Under the pieces are notes generated by a model. That model had not been told where the DNA came from. It searched no databases and saw only the letters and a program-made list of their open reading frames with translations. Shown piece by piece: positions 1-8,680 of a stretch of DNA of 64,000 nucleotides. The DNA is from DATFNI01 sp963787205. GTDB taxonomy: Bacteria; Bacteroidota; Rhodothermia; Balneolales; DATFMH01. Position 1 is the stretch's first letter. Every line of letters starts with the position of its first letter. Location of the stretch: assembly GCA_963787205.1 (NCBI GenBank), contig CAWBCD010000034.1:1-64000 (forward strand), written 5' to 3'. Made by a program: the position numbers and the translations under genes.

Positions 1-104
1 GGATGTGGTGGACAAATTCAGAAAGTGATTTGGTCCGGGGCGGAGCCGGTGCGGACGGTAGAGACGCCCGTCTACGATTTGAACGCGGCGTATAGGAGAC
101 GGAC

Positions 105-386
105 ATGTTTATTCCCCCCGAACCTCAGGTTTTCAACCCTATCGTGTGGGCGATTGTGCGGCAGATACCGTATGGCAAGGTCAGCAGCTACGAGCCAGAT
201 CGCCAGCATGATCCCGCCGCCGCCCGGCGTCGATCCGCTGACGTATGGTCACGTGCGCACCCGATGGGTGGGCGCCGGCCATGCGCCTCTCCGTCGGCGC
301 GGACCTGCCCTGGCACCGCGTGATCAGACAGCCAGGGCACGATCCGCAACCTGCCGCAGCCCCATCATTTAAAGCTACGTATATAA
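105..386 (+). pseudogene. broken alkyltransferase-like (ATL/YbaZ-type) gene
   Basis: Remnant of a small ATL protein, the MGMT-like winged-helix family that binds O6-alkylguanine in DNA without repairing it. GGAG at 95-98 precedes the ATG at 105. The protein can be read only by changing frame three times: VWAIVRQIPYGKVSSY (from about 120), then MIPPPPGVDP and RWVGAG (about 205-285), then RLSVGADLPWHRVI (about 283-325), then SQGTIRNLP back in the first frame. Each change fits one extra base (near 194, 284 and 327). PWHRVI has Trp where true methyltransferases have the acceptor Cys, which marks the ATL type. The end is missing: after about 360 the reading leaves the family and GC content drops. 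It may be a real pseudogene or error-prone sequence at a contig edge. Confidence 0.7.
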
Positions 387-1558
387 GTTTATTTGTTGCC
401 ACGGCTGCCGCAATGCTGGGCATGGGGATCATCGAGCCTATCCTGCCAATCTATGCCCGGCACATGGGGGCGAGCGGCTTACTTATCGGTGTCATATTCT
501 CCGGATTTGCCTTGTCCCGCGGAATTTTTGCACCCATCATCGGGCAGTATTCTGACAGCAGTGGACGGCGAATGATGATCCTGGCAGGTCTGTGTCTTCT
601 TGTGTTGTTATCTGTCGCCTATGCCTGGGCTGACACACCCGGATGGCTAATGGCAATCCGGACATTACAGGGGTTCGCATCGGTTCTCATCACACCGATT
701 GCACAATCGTACATCGGGGATATTACTCCGAAAGGGAAGGAGGGAAAATACATGAACCTGTTTTTCCTTTCTTTTTTTGGAGGACAGGCGATTGGTCCGG
801 CTATGGGCGGTTACTTGTCCGACCGGTTCAGTATTACAACACCCTTTTACGCTATGGCTGGTATGTCGGTTGTGGCGTTAATCCTGGTATTTTTTCTGGT
901 GCCGGAGAGCCCGGGAACTCGTTCAGGTGCAAAAGGAGATGCTATCTCTTTCAGGAAGGTATGGCGGGGAGTGATGGGAGACAAAGAGATGCAGGGTATT
1001 ATGGCCCTTATGAGCTCAAGAGGTTTCTATCGATGGGGTTTCAACACGTTCTTTCCACTGCTGGCGACCATGAGTATGGCTCTGTCTAAAACCCAGGTGG
1101 GTGTGGTTCTGTCATTTTACATGGTAGCCGGGGCAATAATTCAGTATCCCGCAGGCCTGCTGGCCGATCGATTCATAAGTCACCGAAAAGAGATATTATT
1201 TTTCGGGGCTGTTTTGAGTCCGGTTATGATGTTCCTTGTCCCGTTTACCAGCAATTTTTATTTGCTCATCCTTATTACACTCATGATGGGCTTGTTCAGC
1301 GCAATCGGACGTGCATCGGCCGTTGCTATTCGGACGGAAAGGGGACGTATCCACGGAATGGGCGTGGTTACCGGCGCCTTCACCACTTCGATGAGTGCCG
1401 GACAGGTGATTGGTCCGCTTGCTTTTGGGGTCATAGCGGATCTTCTGAAACTGACGTATGCTTTTTACCTCGGCGGTATCATCGGGTTGGCGGGCAGTGT
1501 CATTAGTTATTTGTTATTACGACGCGAGAAAAACGTGGGGATTAGTCACAAAAATTAA
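245..1558 (+). CDS. MFS transporter, N-terminus fused to ATL remnant
   Basis: Twelve-helix major facilitator transporter of the drug-exporter type, in the inner membrane. About residue 44 onward is normal MFS sequence; motif A (GQYSDSSGRR) lies at residues 100-109 after TM2, and TM segments follow to the C-terminus. The first roughly 43 residues, including PWHRVI, come from the upstream ATL gene read in this frame, so the native start is lost. The first ATG within MFS sequence (413) would cut TM1, and no GTG or TTG is available between the junction and it. The substrate is unknown. The 3' end overlaps the convergent KamA-family gene by 4 bases. Family assignment is firm; whether the protein is made is doubtful. 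Confidence 0.8.
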   Translation: MVTCAPDGWAPAMRLSVGADLPWHRVIRQPGHDPQPAAAPSFKATYISLFVATAAAMLGMGIIEPILPIYARHMGASGLLIGVIFSGFALSRGIFAPIIGQYSDSSGRRMMILAGLCLLVLLSVAYAWADTPGWLMAIRTLQGFASVLITPIAQSYIGDITPKGKEGKYMNLFFLSFFGGQAIGPAMGGYLSDRFSITTPFYAMAGMSVVALILVFFLVPESPGTRSGAKGDAISFRKVWRGVMGDKEMQGIMALMSSRGFYRWGFNTFFPLLATMSMALSKTQVGVVLSFYMVAGAIIQYPAGLLADRFISHRKEILFFGAVLSPVMMFLVPFTSNFYLLILITLMMGLFSAIGRASAVAIRTERGRIHGMGVVTGAFTTSMSAGQVIGPLAFGVIADLLKLTYAFYLGGIIGLAGSVISYLLLRREKNVGISHKN

Positions 1559-2688
1559 TTGTCACCTGCTCCCTGATTACATGTTGGATTATATTCCCGC
1601 CACGTCTGGCCGCCATAAGCTTGTACTACTACAAAATCACCATCACGCTTTTGGAATCCGTTTGGTGTCAAAGGCACCTTGCCATAGGGTGTATCCAACA
1701 CATAAAGAGGAATAGCAAAACCGGAAGTCCTACCGCGTAACTGGTTCATGATCTCCATGCCCTCTTCAATAGTGGTGCGGAAGTGGCGCGTTCCCCCAAT
1801 GAGTTGTGCCTGATAGAGATAATAGGGCCGGACACGTACCTGAACCAACTTGTTAAACAATGCCTTGAGGGTATCCGCATCGTTGTTGATCCCTTTTAGT
1901 AATACCGTCTGATTGCCCACTGGTGTCCCTGCACGCAGCAGTTTGTCGATATACATTTCCGCATCCGGGGTGACTTCTTTTACATGGTTGAAATGCGTAT
2001 TAAACCAGACCGGATGATAATTCGAGATAATCCGGCAGAGCTCGTCTGTGATCCGAAACGGATTCAGCACAGGGAACCGGGATCCGAGCCGGATGATCTC
2101 AATATGTGGAATGGCTCTCAGGTGGCTGATGATCCATTCCAGGTTGGCATCACTGAGCGTGAGTGGATCACCACCGGTAAGAAGTACGTCCCTAATTTCA
2201 GAATGGTTGGCGATATAGTTGATACCTTCCTGCAGTTCCTGCTTGTTCATCATATTCTCACCCTCACCGACCATGCGCTTTCGAAGGCAATAGCGACAAT
2301 AAACGGCACAGATCGAGGAAACGCAGAAAGCCACGCGATCTTTATAGTTATGAATCACATTTTTCACCGGACTGTGGGCCAGTTCCTCGAGCGGATCAAG
2401 CGCCAACAGGTCGATGTCGTCATCCATCTCATCCATCGACGGAACAACCTGTTTCCTGATGGGACAGTTGGGATCATCCGGATCCATCAATGAGGCATAG
2501 TATGGCGTTATGCGCCACCGAAAGAATCCATTGGTGGCTTTGATAGCACACCGTTCGTCATCCGTCACATTGATCCATTGCTCCAGTTCTTCAAGGGACC
2601 GGATCTGGTTGCGAAGCTGCCACTTCCAGTCCGTCCATTGCGGATGATTTCGGATGGTGTTCCGGTCAATTTGTTTAGCGGTTTCCAA
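1555..2688 (-). CDS. kamA: KamA-family radical SAM aminomutase
   Basis: Member of the lysine 2,3-aminomutase family, which uses a [4Fe-4S] cluster, SAM and PLP to move an amino group from C2 to C3. The cluster motif CAVYCRYC supplies C127, C131 and C134; GGDP lies at 172-175; the probable PLP lysine is K337 in YGKVPL. At 377 aa it is shorter than the clostridial enzyme. Of the two aspartates that bind the substrate side-chain amine in true lysine aminomutase, D332 is kept but the other (D293 in the clostridial enzyme) is Q295 here, and the PLP loop is shortened from a Gly-rich form. The substrate may therefore not be free lysine. No ablB-type acetyltransferase is next to it. Confidence 0.88.
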   Translation of the reverse strand: METAKQIDRNTIRNHPQWTDWKWQLRNQIRSLEELEQWINVTDDERCAIKATNGFFRWRITPYYASLMDPDDPNCPIRKQVVPSMDEMDDDIDLLALDPLEELAHSPVKNVIHNYKDRVAFCVSSICAVYCRYCLRKRMVGEGENMMNKQELQEGINYIANHSEIRDVLLTGGDPLTLSDANLEWIISHLRAIPHIEIIRLGSRFPVLNPFRITDELCRIISNYHPVWFNTHFNHVKEVTPDAEMYIDKLLRAGTPVGNQTVLLKGINNDADTLKALFNKLVQVRVRPYYLYQAQLIGGTRHFRTTIEEGMEIMNQLRGRTSGFAIPLYVLDTPYGKVPLTPNGFQKRDGDFVVVQAYGGQTWREYNPTCNQGAGDN

Positions 2689-3133
2689 GGGAAATTTTTT
2701 TTTATTAATTCGTATCGAGCTTGATAGCCCTACAAAAGGATATATGAATAAAATTCTGCAATATGAAGTCCTGATGAATCAAGAAACCCGGAACAGTGCT
2801 TTGCACTACTTCTGTCATCCTGATTTTTTCCGATTTATAGGAAAAAGTAGGATCTCGTTTTGTCTTCGGCAGAAGTCGTTTCAGATGCAACAATCGTATG
2901 CGGATCCCACGAGATTCTTCGCCCCCCATACGGCCATTCCCCCATTGACAGGTTCCTGAATGAGGGCTCAGAATGACATCGTTGTGTTTAGGATTTGATC
3001 AATAACTGTTTTTGAACAACGGGTATTATACCCAGTGCAATAAATTGTTTCATTAATTTGTTCCGTACACCTCGCAACGAATCGCGTGCCAAAGTTTGTA
3101 TCTTCAGGCTAGAGAAATATTCGAATTCTGTTT
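2689..3133. other. intergenic region between divergent kamA and mutS2
   Basis: About 445 bases with no supportable gene. It must hold the promoters of both divergent neighbours; I could not fix either. Most of the middle is a copy of the GTCATCCTGA repeat (2813-2979). Short reading frames here are translations of the repeat. Confidence 0.6.
2813..2979. repeat. GTCATCCTGA palindromic repeat, copy 1
   Basis: Starts TGTCATCCTGAT and ends AGAATGACAT, so the outer ends are inverted. The left arm holds a small hairpin followed by AGTAGGATCTCG; the right arm carries the matching CCCACGAGATTCTTC. Same plan as the copies at 5544, 30112 and 37911. Confidence 0.75.
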
Positions 3134-5533
3134 ATGCACATAATCCCTCAAAATACATTCCTTAAAATTGGCCTCGAATCGATTCGGGAGGCGCTTCTGC
3201 AGAGAATCCATACCGAGGAAGGTCATGCTATACTTTCTGATTGGAAACCTGCCGTCCGGTTTGACACCGTTAAACTCCGGCTCGACCGAACACGGGAATT
3301 CATTGATATTCACATTTCGGATGAGACGGTTCCTTTGCAGCAAATCCCGGATCTGAGGCCCGATCTTCAGGCATCCCGAATTGAGCGAAAAATTCTCGAT
3401 ACAGAGATCATCCTGACCATCAAAAACCTTTGCATACTCAGCAGAAGAATACAGCAATTCTTCAAACAGCGCAGTGAGGTATATCCGCTCTCGTTCGATA
3501 TCGCCCGGCATCTTTCGTTGAATCCCGATCTGGAGAAAGAGATCAATCGCGTTTTGACTGAAGAGGGGGAAGTAAAGGATACAGCCAGTCATGCGCTTCG
3601 GGATATCCGGAACAACCTGAACCGGAAGCGGAACGAGGTTCGCGGTGTCCTGAACCGGATGCTCCGGAAGTTATCAGGTGACGGGAGCACGGCGGACGAG
3701 GGATTGACGCTGCGCGGAGGGCGTCTGGTTCTGCCGGTCAAAGCGGAGTTCAAACGGAAGATCTCTGGACTGATCCATGATGTATCGGCAACAGGACAAA
3801 CGGTGTATCTTGAACCGTCTGAGGCTGTGGAAATAAATAATGACATCCGGCAGCTTGAAATCGCCGAACAGAAGGAAATAGCACTGATTCTGAGAACTCT
3901 TACGTCGGCGATCGGAAAAGCCTCAAAGGAGCTGGAACACAACCTGTCATTAATTGGAGAGATTGATGCACTCAATGCCATGGCCGCCTTCTCCATGAGT
4001 TATGACGGAGAGATTCCGCAGATCACTAATGGCAGGAAACTCCGGTTGCTGAACGCCCGTAATCCTCTGTTGATTCTGAAAACCAAAAAGGGTTCGGGTT
4101 TTAAAAAGGAAGATATTATCCCTTTCTCTCTTGAACTTGACCGCGATGAACAAGCACTGATTATAACGGGTCCTAACGCAGGGGGCAAGTCGGTAGCGCT
4201 GAAAACCATTGGCTTGTGTGTTTTGATGGCTCAGTTCGGTTTGGCAATCCCTGCCTCCCCAGATTGCGAATTACCGGTTGTCGATGGTCTCTTTTTTGAT
4301 GTAGGCGATGATCAATCCATAGAAAACGATCTGAGTACCTTCACCTCGCACGTGACCTGGATGGAGAAGGTATTGGGCGAGGTGACGGGAAACAGCCTGG
4401 TTCTGATCGATGAAGCCGGCAGCAGTACGGACCCGGAAGAAGGTGGAGCATTATACCGATCCTTTATTGAGGAGATCATTGAAAGGAAGGCAAGGATTAT
4501 TGTCACGACGCACCATGGAAGTCTGAAGGCGTTTGCACACAATCATCCTCATGTGGTGAATGGATCCATGGAGTTTGACCAGGAGCACTTGTCACCGACC
4601 TACCGTTTCCGCAAGGGGATACCGGGAAGCAGCTATGCCTTTGAGATAGCAGAACGCATGGGCTTGCCGCACGATTTGACAACGAGGGCACGCAGTTATC
4701 TTGGAGAACAGAGGACGGAGCTGGAGTCGCTGATCCTGAGTATGGAACATTCGGTTCAACAGTCCGATGAGAAAGTGCATCAGCTTGAAAAAGAGCGTCG
4801 TGAGCTTGAGAAGCAGCGAAAATTTTATCAGGAGAAATATGAAGCCCTGAAACGGGAGCAGGACCGGATCCGGGAAAAAGCGCTCAATGAAGCCCGGGAT
4901 GTGATTATCGGGGCCAATAAACGGATCGAGGAAGCTGTCGAAAAAATTCGTACAGAGAAGGCATCCCGGAAGAGTATCAAATCGGCTCATTCGGAGGTTG
5001 AGGAAGAGATGAAGAGGATTGACGCCGAACTGGAACGGATCGAAGAGGAAGAAGAGCAGCCAAAGGATATGGGTGACCCTCCTGCGGAGGGCGACATGAC
5101 TCGCCTGAAGGACTCAAAATCGACAGGAGAGTTAATTGAAACAGATGGCAAAAACGCAGTGGTGTTGGTCAACGGGATGAGACTGCGTACCAAATACAAG
5201 AACCTCATCAAAGTGGCAAAGCCTGCCAAAAAGAAAAAAGAGCCGGTACGGGTGATCCTGAACGACAGTGAGGGAGGAGGCTTTCGCCCCCGTTCAACGC
5301 GCCTGGACCTGCGTGGATACCGGGGGGAAGAGGCTGTCAGGGAAGTGGCTCATTTTATCGACGAGGCCGTCGTATCCGGACTCACCAACCTCGAGATTAT
5401 CCATGGCAAGGGCGAGGGTATTCTGAGAAAACTCATTCACGAATACCTGAAGAAGCGATCTGAAGTCAAAAACTTTGAGCTCGCACCATGGGAACAGGGT
5501 GGCCCGGGGTGTACACTCGTTACACTTAGTTGA
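3134..5533 (+). CDS. mutS2: MutS2 family ATPase/endonuclease
   Basis: MutS2 acts on recombination intermediates and, in some bacteria, on collided ribosomes; it is cytoplasmic and works as a dimer. The 799 aa length fits the family. An N-terminal lever/core region (about 1-300) leads to the ABC-type ATPase with Walker A GPNAGGKS (346-353) and Walker B LVLIDEAGSSTDP (422-434). A charged coiled coil spans about 530-660. The Smr nuclease domain closes the protein, with LDLRG and HGKGEGILR. No lesion is seen. It stands alone, flanked by two copies of the palindromic repeat; the downstream copy begins 11 bases after the stop. Confidence 0.96.
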   Translation: MHIIPQNTFLKIGLESIREALLQRIHTEEGHAILSDWKPAVRFDTVKLRLDRTREFIDIHISDETVPLQQIPDLRPDLQASRIERKILDTEIILTIKNLCILSRRIQQFFKQRSEVYPLSFDIARHLSLNPDLEKEINRVLTEEGEVKDTASHALRDIRNNLNRKRNEVRGVLNRMLRKLSGDGSTADEGLTLRGGRLVLPVKAEFKRKISGLIHDVSATGQTVYLEPSEAVEINNDIRQLEIAEQKEIALILRTLTSAIGKASKELEHNLSLIGEIDALNAMAAFSMSYDGEIPQITNGRKLRLLNARNPLLILKTKKGSGFKKEDIIPFSLELDRDEQALIITGPNAGGKSVALKTIGLCVLMAQFGLAIPASPDCELPVVDGLFFDVGDDQSIENDLSTFTSHVTWMEKVLGEVTGNSLVLIDEAGSSTDPEEGGALYRSFIEEIIERKARIIVTTHHGSLKAFAHNHPHVVNGSMEFDQEHLSPTYRFRKGIPGSSYAFEIAERMGLPHDLTTRARSYLGEQRTELESLILSMEHSVQQSDEKVHQLEKERRELEKQRKFYQEKYEALKREQDRIREKALNEARDVIIGANKRIEEAVEKIRTEKASRKSIKSAHSEVEEEMKRIDAELERIEEEEEQPKDMGDPPAEGDMTRLKDSKSTGELIETDGKNAVVLVNGMRLRTKYKNLIKVAKPAKKKKEPVRVILNDSEGGGFRPRSTRLDLRGYRGEEAVREVAHFIDEAVVSGLTNLEIIHGKGEGILRKLIHEYLKKRSEVKNFELAPWEQGGPGCTLVTLS

Positions 5534-5543
5534 ATAATGATGA

Positions 5544-5690
5544 GGTCATCCTGATGCTGTCTCGCTTGCGGGACGGCGTAGGATCTCGTGAGCACTGATA
5601 CAGTTAAGCGTGATGCAATTGCATGGTCCGTTTCTGGATGCCACGAGATCCTACTTATCCCACTAAAGTGGAATAAATCAGGATGACATC
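5544..5690. repeat. GTCATCCTGA palindromic repeat, copy 2
   Basis: Left arm GGTCATCCTGATG with hairpin TCTCGCTTGCGGGA and GTAGGATCTCGTG; right arm CCACGAGATCCTAC and ATCAGGATGACATC. The two arms are inverted copies about 55 bases apart. It separates convergent mutS2 and the HemD-like gene and could act as a terminator for both. Confidence 0.8.
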
Positions 5691-5702
5691 CCACCTACCG
5701 GA

Positions 5703-6443
5703 TCAATCCTGCCAGAAATGTTCGATTGGTAATCTTGCTTCTTTGGAAGTTATATATGGAATCGATGCTTTTTTCAGTTCTGCTTCAATAGTCTGGTTTG
5801 CCGCTATAATTTTTACGCTTTGCAAATCCAGTTCGGGAAAGGCAACTGCCAGGTACCGGATCATATCTTTATCGTGAATAAGGACATAATCCGGCTTGTC
5901 GGCCGCCAGTCGTTGCCTGTAGATGTTTAGCTGATCCGTATCGGGATGTTTCCTTTTGCAAACAGGCAGGGTATGGCACGGTACGTCCAGTTCTTCGAAC
6001 AGTGCCGGCATCTCTTCCAGTGCATGCTCCAACTGTGGATAGACAGCCGGCCGTAGTTGTCCCAGCCGGATGATCAACTCCAGCAAGTGAATGGCCTTGT
6101 TATGGGGGTGAGAGCTGATTCCAGGCACCCCATTTGCTTCCAGAAGTTCTGCGGATGCCTGGTTCATGGTAAAATTAAGCTTAACCCGCGCGCTCTCCTG
6201 AAGTTCAAACTGGTCGATTAGATCCAGAAAATGACAGGTGTTGCGGTAAGAACCGAGAACGATTATATCATTGCCATGAATCTCCTGCGCCAGAGTATCG
6301 TACGTGATTTCTGCATTTGTTTCTATCCATTCCAGCGGCAAATGAATGAAATGAAATCCATTCTTTTCACAAGCCTGTATAGTAGAGGCGGCTTCATTCG
6401 GATCAGCAGTGACCAATACCTTCCCGGTATTCATAAATATCAA
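5703..6443 (-). CDS. HemD-like (uroporphyrinogen-III synthase fold) orphan
   Basis: 246 aa protein whose layout resembles HemD. It starts with a strand and helix (GKVLVTADPNEAASTIQ) like the HemD opening, has a central IIVLGSYRNT stretch, and near the end VKIIAANQTIEAELKKASI lines up with the HemD region FAIGPTTALALRDAGFS seen in the gene at 15187. The conserved IGPTTA turn is not kept (AANQTI), so catalysis is uncertain. It lies away from the heme operon, which has its own hemD. It may be a paralogue with another ligand. Assignment rests on eye-made alignment only. Confidence 0.5.
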   Translation of the reverse strand: MIFMNTGKVLVTADPNEAASTIQACEKNGFHFIHLPLEWIETNAEITYDTLAQEIHGNDIIVLGSYRNTCHFLDLIDQFELQESARVKLNFTMNQASAELLEANGVPGISSHPHNKAIHLLELIIRLGQLRPAVYPQLEHALEEMPALFEELDVPCHTLPVCKRKHPDTDQLNIYRQRLAADKPDYVLIHDKDMIRYLAVAFPELDLQSVKIIAANQTIEAELKKASIPYITSKEARLPIEHFWQD

Positions 6444-6510
6444 ACTTTATTGTTGATTAACGGGCGGAAAGGTACAAATTAAGACAGAATAAGGGCGAAT
6501 TATTTAGAAA

Positions 6511-6702
6511 TTATAGATCGGCAAGAATCTTAAGCACTTCGTCCTTTGTTTTTCCCAATTTTTGCTGGAGTCTTCCAATAAGCTCATCCTGTTTCCCTTC
6601 TCCTACGCTCAGGTCATCGTCTGTAAGTTCACCAAAACGTTGTTTCAGTTTACCCTTCATCTCGTTCCAATTACCTTTAATTTTAAAATCATTCATGATC
6701 AA
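6511..6702 (-). CDS. CsbD-like stress protein
   Basis: 63 aa CsbD-family protein. The N-terminal half fits the family pattern (KGNWNEMKGKLKQRFGELTDDDL) and the C-terminal half is a basic, helical DELIGRLQQKLGKTKDEV segment. CsbD proteins are abundant under general stress or cell-envelope stress; the molecular role is unknown. Translation may start at the first or third codon (MIMNDF). Monocistronic, with 224 bases of AT-rich sequence upstream. Confidence 0.88.
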   Translation of the reverse strand: MIMNDFKIKGNWNEMKGKLKQRFGELTDDDLSVGEGKQDELIGRLQQKLGKTKDEVLKILADL

Positions 6703-6927
6703 TAATCCTGTTAAATTAATATTTAGATGGTTTTGTTAAATCTCTTCTCATGCCTCTCTATTCCCGGTTTGATCGTGAATTTCAAACGATATAAAAGCTT
6801 TGCATCCCAAAAGATTTCTGCTTTCGCAGTAATGGCGGGGCTGGTCAAGGTAGAGGAGAAAAATTTTACAAAACCCTCATTTATTAATGATAAAACGGTT
6901 GAAACGATTGAATGATTCCGGAAGTAA

Positions 6928-8121
6928 TCAAAACATATAGCCGAATCCAGCATAGATTCGCCACATATCCTTTGAGAAACCAAGATCACCCCGAATGAAA
7001 AAGTGCGGATCAAAGAGCGAAAGCGTGCCGCCCAACCCGAAGGTGTGCTTGTAATGTTCAAAGAAATGGGTGTAATTATCCTTTGTTTCATAAACTTTTC
7101 CGGCATCCATGAATAGTTGTCCTCCCACACGGATATGTAAAGAAGGGAGCGAGAAAAGCCAGGTGCGCAGTTCGAGGTTATAGATCATCGTGGCTTTACC
7201 AGTGAATCGCCTTTCCGGAAATCCACGAAGTGTATGATCGTCACCAAGATAGGGTTGATACCAGTACGACGCTTTTCCGACCAACTGATGCCAGTACAGG
7301 CGCTGGGCGACCACCACATCCCGGATCAGATGAAAGGAGAAATAGTGCGCGTATTGAATCTGATAGTCGAGATTGCTGTGTTTATTCAAAATGAGCTTAG
7401 GACTCAGATTTACCTCTACAGATGCCCAGTTTCCACGGGTTGGCAGATCCACGTCGTCACGGTTATCCCAGACCAGACCGACACCCGCGTAGTTGTGCCA
7501 TCTGCCTTTCATGCCAGTAAGATTGTCGAGATTGAATTTGGTGCTGTCTCCTCTCGATCGGGGATCAAGATATGAGAATCCACCCTGTAGCTGGAGCTTA
7601 AGTATTTTACCTCTTGAATTGGATATAAGTGGATAGGTTGTTTTGACATCGAGCCCAAGATTTAGGGTTTCTACATAATAAAATCCTTTGTTCCAAAGAT
7701 GACTCGAAAAAGCAGTCGAATTGCCGAGACCAAAATAATTGTCGTTAACGATCCGATAGAGATAGGGATTCACCAAAAGATGCCACGGGGCATTGAATAA
7801 GTGTGTCTGCTGGTATTTAATATTTAGCGAGATGTATCCCTTTGTACTGACCAGTGGCATAGTCGTAAAGCGGCTGTGATATGGCTTTATGCCGCCCCTG
7901 AAATCTATCCGTGAGAGGGCTCCCCCCACAATGATGCCTTCATCCGACGTATAAGCAGCGACCGGGAAGAAGTGAACCTGGACGGAATCCTGTCCGGAAG
8001 CTTCCGGTAAACCCTGGGCAAACAGTGAAATCCGGTTACCTAATAACAATATGCAAAAACAAAGAAATGAGAAGTACCTGCGCCTGACGATGATACTCTC
8101 GAGTCTAAATGTATAATTCAT
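6928..8121 (-). CDS. Omp85/BamA-type outer-membrane barrel protein
   Basis: 397 aa exported protein. A basic N-terminus and hydrophobic segment end in LFAQ, a likely signal peptidase site near residue 36. The rest is rich in alternating aromatic beta strands. The Omp85/surface antigen signature is visible as TLRGFPERRFTGKATMIYNLELR, followed by GGQLFMDAGKVYE, and the last residue is Phe as expected for BAM-inserted barrels. No POTRA domains precede the barrel, so it resembles short bacterial-surface-antigen proteins, not BamA itself. Function unknown; a lipid or protein transport role is only inferred from family. Convergent with nothing; 23 bases downstream of the AhpD-like gene on the same strand. 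Confidence 0.82.
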   Translation of the reverse strand: MNYTFRLESIIVRRRYFSFLCFCILLLGNRISLFAQGLPEASGQDSVQVHFFPVAAYTSDEGIIVGGALSRIDFRGGIKPYHSRFTTMPLVSTKGYISLNIKYQQTHLFNAPWHLLVNPYLYRIVNDNYFGLGNSTAFSSHLWNKGFYYVETLNLGLDVKTTYPLISNSRGKILKLQLQGGFSYLDPRSRGDSTKFNLDNLTGMKGRWHNYAGVGLVWDNRDDVDLPTRGNWASVEVNLSPKLILNKHSNLDYQIQYAHYFSFHLIRDVVVAQRLYWHQLVGKASYWYQPYLGDDHTLRGFPERRFTGKATMIYNLELRTWLFSLPSLHIRVGGQLFMDAGKVYETKDNYTHFFEHYKHTFGLGGTLSLFDPHFFIRGDLGFSKDMWRIYAGFGYMF

Positions 8122-8144
8122 CTACTGGTCGATTTTCTATTACT

Positions 8145-8534
8145 CTAAGTTAGCGTTCCTTCCTCTTCCAGAATTTCCAGTGTCGCAACAGCATGTCGTA
8201 AATGCGGGATTACAATGCTGCCACCAACAACGAGTGCAACATTCAAAGCATCAATAATTTCATCTTTTGAAAAACCTGATTTAGCACATTGTTCCAGATG
8301 GTAGTCGATACAGTCATTACAACGCAAAACAGTCGATGCTACCAGTCCCAGTAATTCTTTGGTCGCTGCCGTGAGAGCACCGTCCCGGTAGGTATTGGTA
8401 TCCAGATTGAAAAAACGTTTTATGCCCAGATGATCGAGATTCATAATCTTCTCATTCATCCGGAGTCGATTCTGCCTGAACTCAGAAAGATGATTATTGG
8501 TATCCGATGTTTTGTATTGTGTGTAATCAGCCAT
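8145..8534 (-). CDS. carboxymuconolactone decarboxylase/AhpD-like protein
   Basis: About 129 aa from the ATG at 8534. The CMD domain carries CNDC followed by H (LRCNDCIDYHLEQC), the redox CxxC and proton-relay His of AhpD-like peroxidase proteins, then DEIIDALNVALVVGGS. This suggests a thiol-dependent alkyl hydroperoxide or related redox role in the cytoplasm. The open frame extends to 8690, but residues 1-52 of that longer form are unlike the family, so the later ATG is chosen. Divergent from the heme operon with about 146 bases between them, and likely co-directional with the barrel gene. Confidence 0.82.
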   Translation of the reverse strand: MADYTQYKTSDTNNHLSEFRQNRLRMNEKIMNLDHLGIKRFFNLDTNTYRDGALTAATKELLGLVASTVLRCNDCIDYHLEQCAKSGFSKDEIIDALNVALVVGGSIVIPHLRHAVATLEILEEEGTLT

Positions 8535-8680
8535 AAAGGGAAAGCGGTATTTAACAGGGCAATGTAATATGCACGATAAAATAGGGAAGAGCTTGTTAAT
8601 GCAAAATAAAACTCGCGCATTACTCCTTTCTTTTTTCTCGGGGGTTTGCGATACTTTTAAAAATCCGTGAATAAACATAT

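Noticed and set aside
6723..7130. Minus-strand frame of 135 aa overlapping the barrel gene
   Set aside because: It overlaps the Omp85-type gene in another frame, has no family features and no ribosome site.
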